NCBI GenBank assembly: GCA_965216105.1
Contig: OZ244147.1
Span: forward strand, 2,542,001 to 2,606,000
Length of the DNA: 64,000 nucleotides
Source: JAALLB01 sp017643495
Lineage (GTDB): Bacteria; Pseudomonadota; Alphaproteobacteria; Rhizobiales; Rhizobiaceae
Reading direction: 5' to 3'
This document shows, in pieces, positions 17,482-25,776 of this stretch. The translations under genes were made by a program, and so were the position numbers. Numbering within the stretch: position 1 is the stretch's first letter; each line of letters begins with the position of its first letter. The notes beneath the pieces were generated by a model that was not told the DNA's origin, searched no databases, and was given only the letters and a program-made list of their open reading frames with translations.

Positions 17482-18051
17482 TCAGGCTTCCAGTGGTGCA
17501 CCCTTGCGTTGCCAGGCAAATGGTTTGACAGGCTCATCAAGCGGCGTTTCAGCAACATGATTGGTGTAGTTGGACATGACTTTTTGAGCCAGTCCGAGAA
17601 TGATGTCCAGTACAGCACGGTGTCCGTAACCCGCTGCAAAAAAGGCCTGCAACTGCTCCTCGGTAACGTTGCCACGACTCCTCAACATCTGGAGAGTAAA
17701 TTTCCGCAATGCTTCAAGCTTTTCCGAGGGCAGAGGTGTTTCATCACGTAGCGCGTTACTGATTTCATCCGAAACCTTCATCTTCTTCGCAATCCCTGTA
17801 TGAGCAGGTACGCAGTAATGGCATTCATGTTCAACATTGATGGTTTGCCAGACGACTGTCAGTTCATCAGCGTCAAACTCAGTCTCCGTAAACAGCTTGT
17901 GCAACAATTGGTAAGCCTGAAGGGCCTGCGGACTTTCCGCCATTACCTTGTGCAATCCCGGCAAGCGACCAAATGCCTTGTTGGATGCTTCCAGCAAAGA
18001 TTTTGATTCTTCCGGCGCTGTCTCCAGGTCATGGGACGGGAAATCAGTCAT
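17482..18051 (-). CDS. AhpD-like / carboxymuconolactone decarboxylase family protein
   Basis: 189 residues, all helical, with the redox-active pair and His in HECHYCVPAHTG (C-x-x-C ... H), typical of AhpD-like peroxidase-associated proteins. The CMD domain covers about residues 40-120. Likely a thiol-dependent hydroperoxide reductase in the cytoplasm. It is divergent from a TetR regulator; two TetR-like palindromes lie between them, so it is probably repressed by that protein. Confidence 0.85.
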   Translation of the reverse strand: MTDFPSHDLETAPEESKSLLEASNKAFGRLPGLHKVMAESPQALQAYQLLHKLFTETEFDADELTVVWQTINVEHECHYCVPAHTGIAKKMKVSDEISNALRDETPLPSEKLEALRKFTLQMLRSRGNVTEEQLQAFFAAGYGHRAVLDIILGLAQKVMSNYTNHVAETPLDEPVKPFAWQRKGAPLEA

Positions 18052-18097
18052 GATGCTTCTCCTTTAAAATTGAAATCTGATCATCAGTTAGTCTTGA

Positions 18098-18137
18098 TTG
18101 AACGATCATTCAAGAATAATATTGAACAATCACTCAA
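18098..18137. promoter_or_regulatory. Two tandem TetR-type operators
   Basis: TTGAACGATCATTCAA at 18098-18113 and TTGAACAATCACTCAA at 18122-18137. Both are 16-base palindromic sites of the form TTGAA-N6-TYCAA-like symmetry, 24 bases apart, directly before the TetR start at 18149 and 47 bases from the AhpD-like start. The arrangement indicates autoregulation and control of the divergent gene. Confidence 0.8.
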
Positions 18138-18148
18138 GAGTTTGTGAA

Positions 18149-18724
18149 ATGGCAGGAAAACCCTCATTTGACCGCGAAGACCTGATTGAACGTGCACAGG
18201 CCCTGTTCTGGAAAAGCGGGTGGGCCGGCACGTCGATGAAGGATCTCGAAAAAGGCCTCAATATCAGGCCCGGAAGTTTTTATGCAGCTTTCGGGTCCAA
18301 GGATGACCTGTATGAGCTTGCCCTTGACCGATATGCGGCAACAGGTCAGCGCCGGCTGAAGGAACTTACTGAAGAATTTGGGCCTATCGGCGCGCTCAAA
18401 GTGTATTTGAAAGCCCTTGCCTCAAAACAAAGCGGCACTCCTGCGAAGGCCTGCATGCTTGTTAAAACACTGCTTGAACTCCAGGGCCGCAACGACCAGT
18501 TGGCAGACCGGGCAGACAAGCATCTGAGCGCCATGGAAAAGGGAATTGAAAAGCTATTTCGTGATGCACAAGAAAAAGGCGAAATAGACCCGTCACATGA
18601 CCCGGCCAAACTGGCTCGACGTTTTCAATCAGACATGGTCGGACTTCGCGCAACAGCAGAGCGAAAAAGTGTTGATGCCAATGCACTTGCCGAGGAAATG
18701 ATCACCGCCCTCGATCGTCTCTGA
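18149..18724 (+). CDS. TetR/AcrR family transcriptional regulator
   Basis: 191 residues from the ATG at 18149; an earlier start would lie inside the operator. N-terminal helix-turn-helix (TSMKDLEKGLNIRPGSFY, about residues 29-46) and a helical ligand domain with one cysteine (KACMLVKTLLELQG). It resembles the TetR group that controls oxidative or electrophile-stress genes. Likely represses itself and the AhpD-like gene. Confidence 0.9.
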   Translation: MAGKPSFDREDLIERAQALFWKSGWAGTSMKDLEKGLNIRPGSFYAAFGSKDDLYELALDRYAATGQRRLKELTEEFGPIGALKVYLKALASKQSGTPAKACMLVKTLLELQGRNDQLADRADKHLSAMEKGIEKLFRDAQEKGEIDPSHDPAKLARRFQSDMVGLRATAERKSVDANALAEEMITALDRL

Positions 18725-18790
18725 CCTGTTTACTGATCCGCAAACCAGAGAATGAGGCCAGGTTGCATGCCTGATGAAGGCTGCTGACAG

Positions 18791-19957
18791 CTACTTGGCA
18801 AACAGTTTCCTTGGCGTATTGCAAAAGCAGCGATGCCCATCATCGGTAATCAGGATCGGCTCTGTGATCTCCAATCCGCCATCATCCAGCCAGAGCGCAG
18901 GCATGAAATGAAATGTCATTCCCGGCTGGAGTATGGTTTCATCTCCCCTCCTGAATGAAATCGTGCGCTCCCCCCAATCAGGCGGATAGCTGAGGCCGAT
19001 TGCATATCCACACCGGCTTTCCTTTTCAAATCCGGCATCATTCAGAGACTTGTTGAATGCATTTGCGATGTCCTGGGCCTGGTTTCCAGGCTTGGCGAAT
19101 TCCAGACCTGCTTCAATTGCATCAAGCACCGCCGCCTCGGCATCCAGATATTTTTGCGGCACTTCCCCAAAGAAGAGCGTGCGTGATTGAGGGCACTGAT
19201 AGCGCCGGTGCGCACCCGCTATCTCAAAGAAAGTGGCCTCTCCGACACGCATGCGCCGATCATCCCAGGTAAGATGAGGTGCCGTTGCATCCATTCCGGA
19301 TGGCGCCATTGGCACTATCGCCGGATAGTCGCCCCAATGGTCATCAACGCCCCTGATCCCCGCAGCATATATTTCCGCTACAAGATCATTCTTGCGCATC
19401 CCGGGTTCAGCAACTTCAAGGATATGATCATGCATCTTCTCCACGATTCTCGCAGCGCTATGCATGTATTCCAGTTCCTGGGGAGATTTCACACTCCGCT
19501 GCCAATTGACGAGCGCTGTAGCATCGAAGAACGTGGCACCGCTCATTACATTCATCAGGGTTTGATGGGCAGCAGCCGAATAGTAATAGTTATCCAGTTC
19601 GACACCAATCCGGGCGTTTTGCAACTGGAGATCATGAAGCAACAATGAGAGATCGTTCATTGGATGCTTGTCAGGATTTTGCACATAGGTGTCGTCATAA
19701 CCATGGATATACTGGTCATCCATAAAGACTGTCCTGCGTGCACCCTGGGCATCCATCAACCGCCCCCACCAATGCGGAGTTCCTTCCAATGGAAGCACGA
19801 CTGCCTGGTGAACATAAAAGGACCAGCCATCGTACCCGGTTAGCCAGAACATGTTCGACGGATCACTGACAATAATTGCATCAAGTCCGCGCTCGATCAT
19901 CGCGCCGCGCACCTTGGCAATCCGTGTTTCATATTCTTCAGGTGTAAAATTTGCCAT
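18791..19957 (-). CDS. M24 family enzyme, ectoine hydrolase (DoeA)-like
   Basis: 388 residues with the creatinase N-terminal domain (1-155) and a pita-bread C-terminal domain. The segment SNMFWLTGYDGWSFYVHQAV is typical of the DoeA/creatinase branch of M24. Where metal-dependent aminopeptidases have two Asp ligands I see EIAGAHRRYQCPQSRTL, so a metal-free amidinohydrolase or lactamase-type mechanism is more likely. DoeA opens the ring of ectoine. No other ectoine gene is in the window, so the real substrate may be another cyclic amide or amidine. It is divergent from the mutase gene with 177 bases between them. Confidence 0.8.
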   Translation of the reverse strand: MANFTPEEYETRIAKVRGAMIERGLDAIIVSDPSNMFWLTGYDGWSFYVHQAVVLPLEGTPHWWGRLMDAQGARRTVFMDDQYIHGYDDTYVQNPDKHPMNDLSLLLHDLQLQNARIGVELDNYYYSAAAHQTLMNVMSGATFFDATALVNWQRSVKSPQELEYMHSAARIVEKMHDHILEVAEPGMRKNDLVAEIYAAGIRGVDDHWGDYPAIVPMAPSGMDATAPHLTWDDRRMRVGEATFFEIAGAHRRYQCPQSRTLFFGEVPQKYLDAEAAVLDAIEAGLEFAKPGNQAQDIANAFNKSLNDAGFEKESRCGYAIGLSYPPDWGERTISFRRGDETILQPGMTFHFMPALWLDDGGLEITEPILITDDGHRCFCNTPRKLFAK

Positions 19958-20134
19958 GGTAACTCCCCCGACAAACCAATGAACAATTTTCAGAATCGTC
20001 AGTGTCGTTCATCATTATTGTGTTTGCAATCAAAGAGTTTGCGTCATTTTGTACAGTCTGGCGTGTGACAGTTACCCTGAAATCTCTTATGGTGAGTTTG
20101 CAAGAATGCCAAAGGCAATACCCGCGAAGGCTGC

Positions 20135-21913
20135 ATGGAAAAGTTACACAGATCCAGTATATTTCCTGAGAACCGGTTGCCTGATGGCGGAAAGATTTTT
20201 CAGGACGGCCAATTGCTCGCCGCGTCTGTCGTTCCGGGCACTTCATCCTTTCTTGATGAGTACAAAACCACCAGCGAATACGAGTACAAGAAACTGGCCA
20301 CAAGACAGGGCCGGATAATGCAACATGCCCAGATAGGCTTTCGTACCCTTGACCGGACACTTGATGCGGCCCGCAATATTCATGCCCAGGTCGCAGAAGC
20401 AGGCTTTCGGGTCGACAGGTACGGAATCTGCCTCGACTGGTCGATGGGTTACCCGAAGGCTGCAAGAGCCGGAAGACCCAAGGGGACCGGCCTAATACTG
20501 GATAATGAGGCAGCATTTGCAGAACTTGCCAATGCTGCACCGGTTGCTCCGCATTTTGGTGATTTTGTAATCGGCATGCCTGCTGCAATCGAGAACACGA
20601 TTGCAGCGATCAGAGCAGGCTCAACCGCGATTGGCAATCTTGGACAGTATTTCACTTTCGAGCTTCCCGGCTGGCAGGATGATATCGAAACAACCCGTGT
20701 GACCGTGCAGGCAATCGCCCTGGCAGCAGCACAACCGGTTCCCATTCTCATACACTCCAATATTGATGACGGGTTTGCAGCACGTTTCACCGACCTTGCT
20801 TCAGCGCTTGGAGCGATTTTGCTTGAAACTTACATTGTTGATGAGCTCATCGGCGGCAAGGTGAGCCATTGCTATGGCCACACATTTTCAAAAGCGCCAA
20901 GCCGGTTTGCATTTCAAAGGGCCTTGCTCAAGGTGTCAAAAACTCCAGGAACAATGGTCTATGGCAACACGACCGCGTACCGGCCTGATGAAGCGGCAAG
21001 CTATGCAGCATTGGCTGCCTATCTTTCAACAGACATTCTCGCACAGAAAACAGAAGGTTCCGGTCACGCAATCAATCCTGTGCCCGTGACCGAAGCCATC
21101 CGAATTCCTGATATAGACGAAATTGTTTCGGCACAGGTTTTTTGCGGAACACTGATCAAAAACATGGCGGGTGCTGAACAACTGGTTTCCACCGTTGAGG
21201 CAGACATACTTGCAGAACGTATTGTTGAGGGAGGTTACCTCTTTCGTCAAAGGGTGCTGGACGGGCTTGGGCAGGCAGGCATAAACGTTCAGGATCCGTT
21301 TGAACTGCTTCTGGCCATTCGCCGCGTAGGTGCAAAACGTCTCGAACAACTGTTTGGACCCGGCAAGCAAGAGCCAGCTGGCCCGAATGGACGCAGACCG
21401 GTAGAACCTTCACCGGTACTCGAGGAAGTTGCGCAACGCGCATCGCTGGCGCTTGCCAGAATTCCTGAAGACCTGAAGCATCAAATCGCAGACGGGAAAT
21501 TATGCGTTGTCACCGCAACAACCGATGTTCACGAGTACGGCAAACGCCTGCTTGACCAGACGCTCCTTTCCCTCGACGTATCATTGCAGGATGGCGGTGT
21601 GAGTACTGACCCAGACCGTTTGGTGGAAATAGCTGCCAACAGTAATGCAAGTGCGATATTCATAAGTACTTACAATGGCGTGGCACTTGATTTTCTCAAA
21701 TTGATTCAAGCTGAATTGGACAAACGAAACATCCATATTCCGATATTTGTCGGCGGCAAACTGAACCAGGTTGCGGATGGTTCCAACAGCAATCTGCCAA
21801 CCGATGTTGGTGAGCAACTCTCCGAGCTTGGTGCTGTTGTCTGTCGTGAGGTCGAGGATTTCTATGTACCTTTAGCTGCGCTTTGTAACCACCCGGCAAA
21901 GGAAGAAGCATGA
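20135..21913 (+). CDS. Single-chain B12-dependent carbon-skeleton mutase (methyleneglutarate mutase-like)
   Basis: 592 residues. A C-terminal Rossmann B12 domain (about 455-592) carries the complete base-off/His-on signature: D464-V-H466-E-Y-G469, then 41 residues, S511-T-Y, then 26 residues, G540-G541. The N-terminal part (about 75-400) looks like a TIM barrel distantly similar to glutamate mutase GlmE (for example the IRAGSTAIGNLGQYFTFEL region). Fusion of barrel and B12 domain in one chain of this length fits 2-methyleneglutarate mutase (614 residues in Eubacterium barkeri) better than two-chain glutamate mutase. It would isomerise a dicarboxylate by radical chemistry. It overlaps the ProC-like gene by ATGA. 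No cobalamin riboswitch is visible upstream. GAAGG serves as ribosome site. Exact substrate is unproven. Confidence 0.75.
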   Translation: MEKLHRSSIFPENRLPDGGKIFQDGQLLAASVVPGTSSFLDEYKTTSEYEYKKLATRQGRIMQHAQIGFRTLDRTLDAARNIHAQVAEAGFRVDRYGICLDWSMGYPKAARAGRPKGTGLILDNEAAFAELANAAPVAPHFGDFVIGMPAAIENTIAAIRAGSTAIGNLGQYFTFELPGWQDDIETTRVTVQAIALAAAQPVPILIHSNIDDGFAARFTDLASALGAILLETYIVDELIGGKVSHCYGHTFSKAPSRFAFQRALLKVSKTPGTMVYGNTTAYRPDEAASYAALAAYLSTDILAQKTEGSGHAINPVPVTEAIRIPDIDEIVSAQVFCGTLIKNMAGAEQLVSTVEADILAERIVEGGYLFRQRVLDGLGQAGINVQDPFELLLAIRRVGAKRLEQLFGPGKQEPAGPNGRRPVEPSPVLEEVAQRASLALARIPEDLKHQIADGKLCVVTATTDVHEYGKRLLDQTLLSLDVSLQDGGVSTDPDRLVEIAANSNASAIFISTYNGVALDFLKLIQAELDKRNIHIPIFVGGKLNQVADGSNSNLPTDVGEQLSELGAVVCREVEDFYVPLAALCNHPAKEEA

Positions 21914-22695
21914 CTAGAATCGGCATAATAGGCGTCGGTTACCTTGGCGAATGTCTTGCAGAAGGATTGTTGGCTGCGGGGGAAGAACTGATGCTTTCTC
22001 CCCGCAACAAGGAACGGGTTGCACGCCTTGCCGAGCATGCCGGCTGCAAGGTTGCCAAGGACAACAAACATGTCGTTGAAGAGTGTGATGTGGTGTTTCT
22101 GGCAACGGAGCCTGACAAGACCGTGTCCGTTGCCCAGAACCTGCCATGGAGAGAGGGGCAAAGGGCAATTTCTGTAGCCGCTGGTCTTGGCCTTCCGATC
22201 CTGGAAAGTACGCTGGCTCCCGCCAAGGCCATTCGCTCAATGCCGATAGCTGCAAGCCGGATTCGAAAGAGCCCGTCTCCTTTTTGCCCACCTGATGATA
22301 TCGCAGAAAGCGTTCTATCAAAAATCGGTAGTGCTTACCCTGTTACAAGCGAAGCGCAATTTGAAACTGCCAGCATTTTCGGAGCGTATTATGGCCTTGT
22401 CTACGCCCTGATGGAGCAAGCATCGGCCTGGGCGAAAGAGAACGGACTTGATCCTGCCGTAGCGCAAGGCCTTGCTGTCAACATGACTGGAGCGGCCTCG
22501 GCGGCAGTGGCCAACCAAGGGAGGCAGTCACCTGGCGAATTGCTTTCCGGATTGATGACCGAGGGAGGCATCACTGCTGCCGGTCATACTGTTCTGGAAA
22601 CCTCAGGGGCGCTTGAGCAACTGGCGAAAGCGCTTGATGCAAGCCTTGTACGTTCCCGCGAAATCAATCGCGAGAACAAGACCGGTGAAAGTTAG
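21910..22695 (+). CDS. Pyrroline-5-carboxylate reductase (ProC)-like reductase
   Basis: 261 residues. Rossmann motif GVGYLGECLAEGL at the N terminus, AIRSMPIAASR where ProC has RxMPNTP, and a C-terminal helical dimerisation domain with TEGGITAAGHTVLE matching the ProC end signature. The ProC SGSGPAY substrate loop is replaced by ASIFGAYYGLVYA, so the substrate is probably not ordinary pyrroline-5-carboxylate. NAD(P)H-dependent imine or keto reduction is likely. Translationally coupled to the mutase gene, so both probably serve one pathway. Confidence 0.75.
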   Translation: MTRIGIIGVGYLGECLAEGLLAAGEELMLSPRNKERVARLAEHAGCKVAKDNKHVVEECDVVFLATEPDKTVSVAQNLPWREGQRAISVAAGLGLPILESTLAPAKAIRSMPIAASRIRKSPSPFCPPDDIAESVLSKIGSAYPVTSEAQFETASIFGAYYGLVYALMEQASAWAKENGLDPAVAQGLAVNMTGAASAAVANQGRQSPGELLSGLMTEGGITAAGHTVLETSGALEQLAKALDASLVRSREINRENKTGES

Positions 22696-22712
22696 CAGTC
22701 AAATACAGGCTC

Positions 22713-24332
22713 CTAGCCGCAGCAATTGCCACCCAATACAGGCGCAGTAACCCCTGAATGGTTGCAACATCCACCCTTCCACCAGTCAGCACCTTCACCG
22801 TGGCAATATTTGCCGTCGGCGCCAACCATTTTCATAAACAAGGGATGGTAGTTTCGGCAAATTTCCAACTCTGAGCGCACCCAGTGAAGCGGGTCTTGTG
22901 CGTAGTGGCTCCAGTAATCTCCATCCATGTTGATGCCGGGCACCGCAGGATTCCAGCTTTCATCGAGCCACATTTCCGGGTCACCGTATTTTGCACACAA
23001 CTTGCGGATTTCTGGTGCATCCAGTGCAGCCAGACGTCCGTTTTCGATGATGTTTTCATTATCACCAGAGTTCTGTGTTTCATAAGTCGGGAAATAAAGA
23101 TGCAGATGCCAGTGCCCGACCAGATGACCGGCACGAGCAGCCTCGCGTTCAGCCATTGAGGAGATGATTGTACCAAACCCCATATGGATAACGCCCGAGC
23201 GAACGCGCTCGTACAGACAGTTCACAAAACCTGACGGAAAGTCCTTGCGCGGCCTGTGAACATGGGGATTAGTGCCGATTGAAGCTTCCCACCAGTGCAT
23301 GATGCCCTTGTCCGGGAAAGTCGGGTACTGGATATCCTTGGTCTTTTCCATCACCTCACGGAGTTTGCGGCCAAACTCACCACCTTCATTGATTTTGGTA
23401 ATGCGTGAGTTTTCCACTTCCAGCTGGGTCCAGTCGCAAGCTGCTATGTGATTGGTTGTGCCTGCGATAACCCCTTCCCCGTCCTCCTTGGTTGGATGGA
23501 ACATCCAGGGGCGACCTGTTAGGTGACCTGGCAGATAGGTTTTCCCGAAATGTTCATTTCCGCGCCAGGTGGCTTCAGTCAGGTCAGGATTGTAGAATTC
23601 ACGTTTGCTGTCCCAGTACTCGTCGTGGTTGGTGAACGAAATATCCGTTCCTTCAGGATCGGTTATCCGGCACCTTTTGGCAGCCCTGATGCGTTTCCAT
23701 GTCCATTCATCGATCGCATTGATCACCTCAATCGGCATGGCATGGGCAGGCGATGCAAGAATTTCCGGCGTGATGAACGGCATGCGTTGAATCTTGATAA
23801 AACGTTCAGCAAGCACAGGCCCGCCATAGCCCATCAGAATCTTGTCATACTTCTGGTTTTTCTCTTCCTCTTCCCACATGTCCATCCATTCAGCGAGTTC
23901 CTTGGTACGGAAGAGATAATAATCAACTTCATCAGCCCCGACCCACTGGGGAACCTTGCCCCGGTCGATATACTGGACTTCATACTTGACCTTGTATTTC
24001 TCGAGAATTTTCTTGCAGGCCTGAATGGTGAGATCACTGTGCCAGTTATCGACGCGCAGAAGTACCTGCTCACCCGGTTTCAGATCCCAACAGGCATTGA
24101 GGCCATGATTGTATGGCCGCCGTGCCACATGCTCCAGGTAGGGCAGCAGCTGGTCTGAATTCGTAACCTCGACAAATGGAGGGCATCTGGGTGGCCGCAA
24201 GGTCTGAAGTGGCGGTTGCTGAAAACTGGGAACACTATCCGGTCTTCTGCCGGAAGCCCTTGGAGGCATCTGGAAACCGGAAACACCCAAGGTATCAGGC
24301 ACTTTGGTTTTCTGTTCTGAATTCTGGCTCAT
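22713..24332 (-). CDS. M29 aminopeptidase / NicX-like metalloenzyme with Cys-rich tail
   Basis: 539 residues from the ATG at 24332 (GGAGAAAAG ribosome site). The fold signals are those of the M29 thermophilic aminopeptidase superfamily, which includes 2,5-dihydroxypyridine 5,6-dioxygenase NicX: ACWDLKPGEQVLLRVDN, CRITDPEGTDISFTN, and a late His-rich section (TNPHVHRP, VIHMGFG, HWHLHLYFP) that could bind a metal. It is about 190 residues longer than NicX and ends in GGCCNHSG and GGNCCG, an unusual Cys-rich tail. It is the last gene of the LeuC-LeuD-lyase operon and converges on the ProC-like gene. Could be a ring-cleaving dioxygenase or an amidase; substrate unknown. Confidence 0.6.
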   Translation of the reverse strand: MSQNSEQKTKVPDTLGVSGFQMPPRASGRRPDSVPSFQQPPLQTLRPPRCPPFVEVTNSDQLLPYLEHVARRPYNHGLNACWDLKPGEQVLLRVDNWHSDLTIQACKKILEKYKVKYEVQYIDRGKVPQWVGADEVDYYLFRTKELAEWMDMWEEEEKNQKYDKILMGYGGPVLAERFIKIQRMPFITPEILASPAHAMPIEVINAIDEWTWKRIRAAKRCRITDPEGTDISFTNHDEYWDSKREFYNPDLTEATWRGNEHFGKTYLPGHLTGRPWMFHPTKEDGEGVIAGTTNHIAACDWTQLEVENSRITKINEGGEFGRKLREVMEKTKDIQYPTFPDKGIMHWWEASIGTNPHVHRPRKDFPSGFVNCLYERVRSGVIHMGFGTIISSMAEREAARAGHLVGHWHLHLYFPTYETQNSGDNENIIENGRLAALDAPEIRKLCAKYGDPEMWLDESWNPAVPGINMDGDYWSHYAQDPLHWVRSELEICRNYHPLFMKMVGADGKYCHGEGADWWKGGCCNHSGVTAPVLGGNCCG

Positions 24333-24364
24333 CTTTTCTCCGGTATTCACAAGTTTATGAGTAA

Positions 24365-25255
24365 TCAGTTATCGGTTTTCAGAGTGCGCAACAGAAACTT
24401 TGCCTGTTTTGCCTCGTACTCTTCAAAGCCGATAAACTGTTTGAAATCCGCCATGGACGTAACCGACTGTGGCAAGCCGTCAGTCCTGTGACTCTTGGCA
24501 AGTACCGACAGGTTTGAGCGTATGGCCTGCGTAGCGGACATGAGTGCAACAAGCGGAAAAACCGCCAAGCCTGCAACATCCTCGATTTGTGCGGGATCAA
24601 GGTCTTTTTCCAACCATCCCAGTATCTGCAGCGATAGAGGTACTCCACAGGCTTCACGCAAACGCTTTAAACCGGCAAAGTCCGAAAAGCATTTTGAAAT
24701 CGGTTGTATAAGGTCAGCCCCTGCGTCGACATAGGATTTAGCGCGAGCAATGGCGCTGTCTTCGTCAAAAGCATCCGTCCGTGCAATGATCAGTGTATTG
24801 CTGTCCCGCCTGGCTTCCACGGCTGCCTTGATCTTTGCGCATCCCTCATCCATCGGAAGGAGTTCAACACCATTGGCAACGGCCGGGCAGCGTTTTGGCA
24901 CTTCCTGATCTTCAATGATCATCGCGGCCACGCCACCCTGCTCGAAGTCACGCACTGTCCTCATTACATTTATTGCATTGCCGTAACCGGTATCCGCATC
25001 AGCGATGAGAGGAATGTCTATGGCGCTTGCCATGTTTCGTATGACATTCAGATTCTCGGTAGCCGTGTAGAGTTCCAGATCAGGCATTCCAAGGTGGGAA
25101 GCCGATACACCAAAGCCGGTGGACATTACTGCATCGAAACCTGCTTCTTCGGCGAGCTTTGCTGAAAGCGCATCATAGGCACCCGCAGTCCATACGGTTT
25201 TTCCTGCTTTCAACCGTGCAGAAAATTCCGGCTTTCCAAGTTTGGTCATGTTCAT
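24365..25255 (-). CDS. Isocitrate lyase / PEP mutase family lyase (dimethylmalate lyase-like)
   Basis: 296 residues, a TIM barrel of the PrpB/oxaloacetate decarboxylase/2,3-dimethylmalate lyase group. Visible active-site parts: PLIADADTGYGNA (Mg-binding Asp), IEDQEVPKRC (substrate loop with K-R-C), IIARTDAFDED. It would cleave a 2-hydroxy-dicarboxylate to pyruvate or glyoxylate plus a second acid. The start overlaps the LeuD-like stop as ATGA, so its substrate is probably the product of the LeuCD-like hydratase. In this context dimethylmalate lyase (Dml) is the closest functional analogue; oxaloacetate decarboxylase is the main alternative. Confidence 0.82.
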   Translation of the reverse strand: MNMTKLGKPEFSARLKAGKTVWTAGAYDALSAKLAEEAGFDAVMSTGFGVSASHLGMPDLELYTATENLNVIRNMASAIDIPLIADADTGYGNAINVMRTVRDFEQGGVAAMIIEDQEVPKRCPAVANGVELLPMDEGCAKIKAAVEARRDSNTLIIARTDAFDEDSAIARAKSYVDAGADLIQPISKCFSDFAGLKRLREACGVPLSLQILGWLEKDLDPAQIEDVAGLAVFPLVALMSATQAIRSNLSVLAKSHRTDGLPQSVTSMADFKQFIGFEEYEAKQAKFLLRTLKTDN

Positions 25256-25764
25256 TCTTCCTTGTCGCGGGCGTGGAGATATCCAATCAGGCCGCCATTC
25301 TCGAGCATGTCACGATCCCCTTCGGCAAGCGGCTCCATAGGAAGCGTTTTCCCGCTTGTGAGATTCCGGATTTCGTTGGCATCAAAATCAACTTCGATTT
25401 CATCCCAGCGAGATACCAGACTGATGATTCCCGGGCACGCAGCTTGCGGAAAGCCCATCGCGATTTCGCCTCGCCAGTAGCCAGGCGCAAAGCTCTCGGC
25501 AATCACCCCCGCAATACCAAGCTGGCGCATGGCAATCATTGGAGGATAATGAGGGTGCCCATACCCGAAGTTGACATTTCCCACCAAAAGGTCGCCAGCC
25601 TGCACCTTGTCTGCGAAGTCCTGGTCATATGCCTCCATGGCGACCTTCGCGAGTTCACAGGGATCTTTCAGCTTGATGTTCTTGACACCAACTATCTGGT
25701 CAACATCGAAGTCTTCTTCTTCAAAGATAAAGGCGACCCTGCCCCTAAGTGTGTTCAACGGCAT
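25252..25764 (-). CDS. LeuD/DmdB-like small subunit of an aconitase-type hydro-lyase
   Basis: 170 residues with the swivel-domain fold. The core GDLLVGNVNFGYGHPHYPP matches the LeuD stretch around GxNFGxGSSREHA, but the Ser-Ser-Arg active-site triplet is missing and replaced by HPHYPP. This points to a different substrate or binding mode. Gene starts 12 bases after the LeuC-like stop. Likely forms a heterodimer or tetramer with it. Not leucine biosynthesis: no leuA or leuB nearby. Confidence 0.82.
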   Translation of the reverse strand: MPLNTLRGRVAFIFEEEDFDVDQIVGVKNIKLKDPCELAKVAMEAYDQDFADKVQAGDLLVGNVNFGYGHPHYPPMIAMRQLGIAGVIAESFAPGYWRGEIAMGFPQAACPGIISLVSRWDEIEVDFDANEIRNLTSGKTLPMEPLAEGDRDMLENGGLIGYLHARDKEE

Positions 25765-25776
25765 TTCTGCTGCCCC

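Noticed and set aside
19958..20134. Cobalamin riboswitch before the B12-dependent mutase
   Set aside because: I looked for a B12-box-like stretch in the spacer on both strands and found none; the spacer is also too short for a full cobalamin riboswitch plus promoter.
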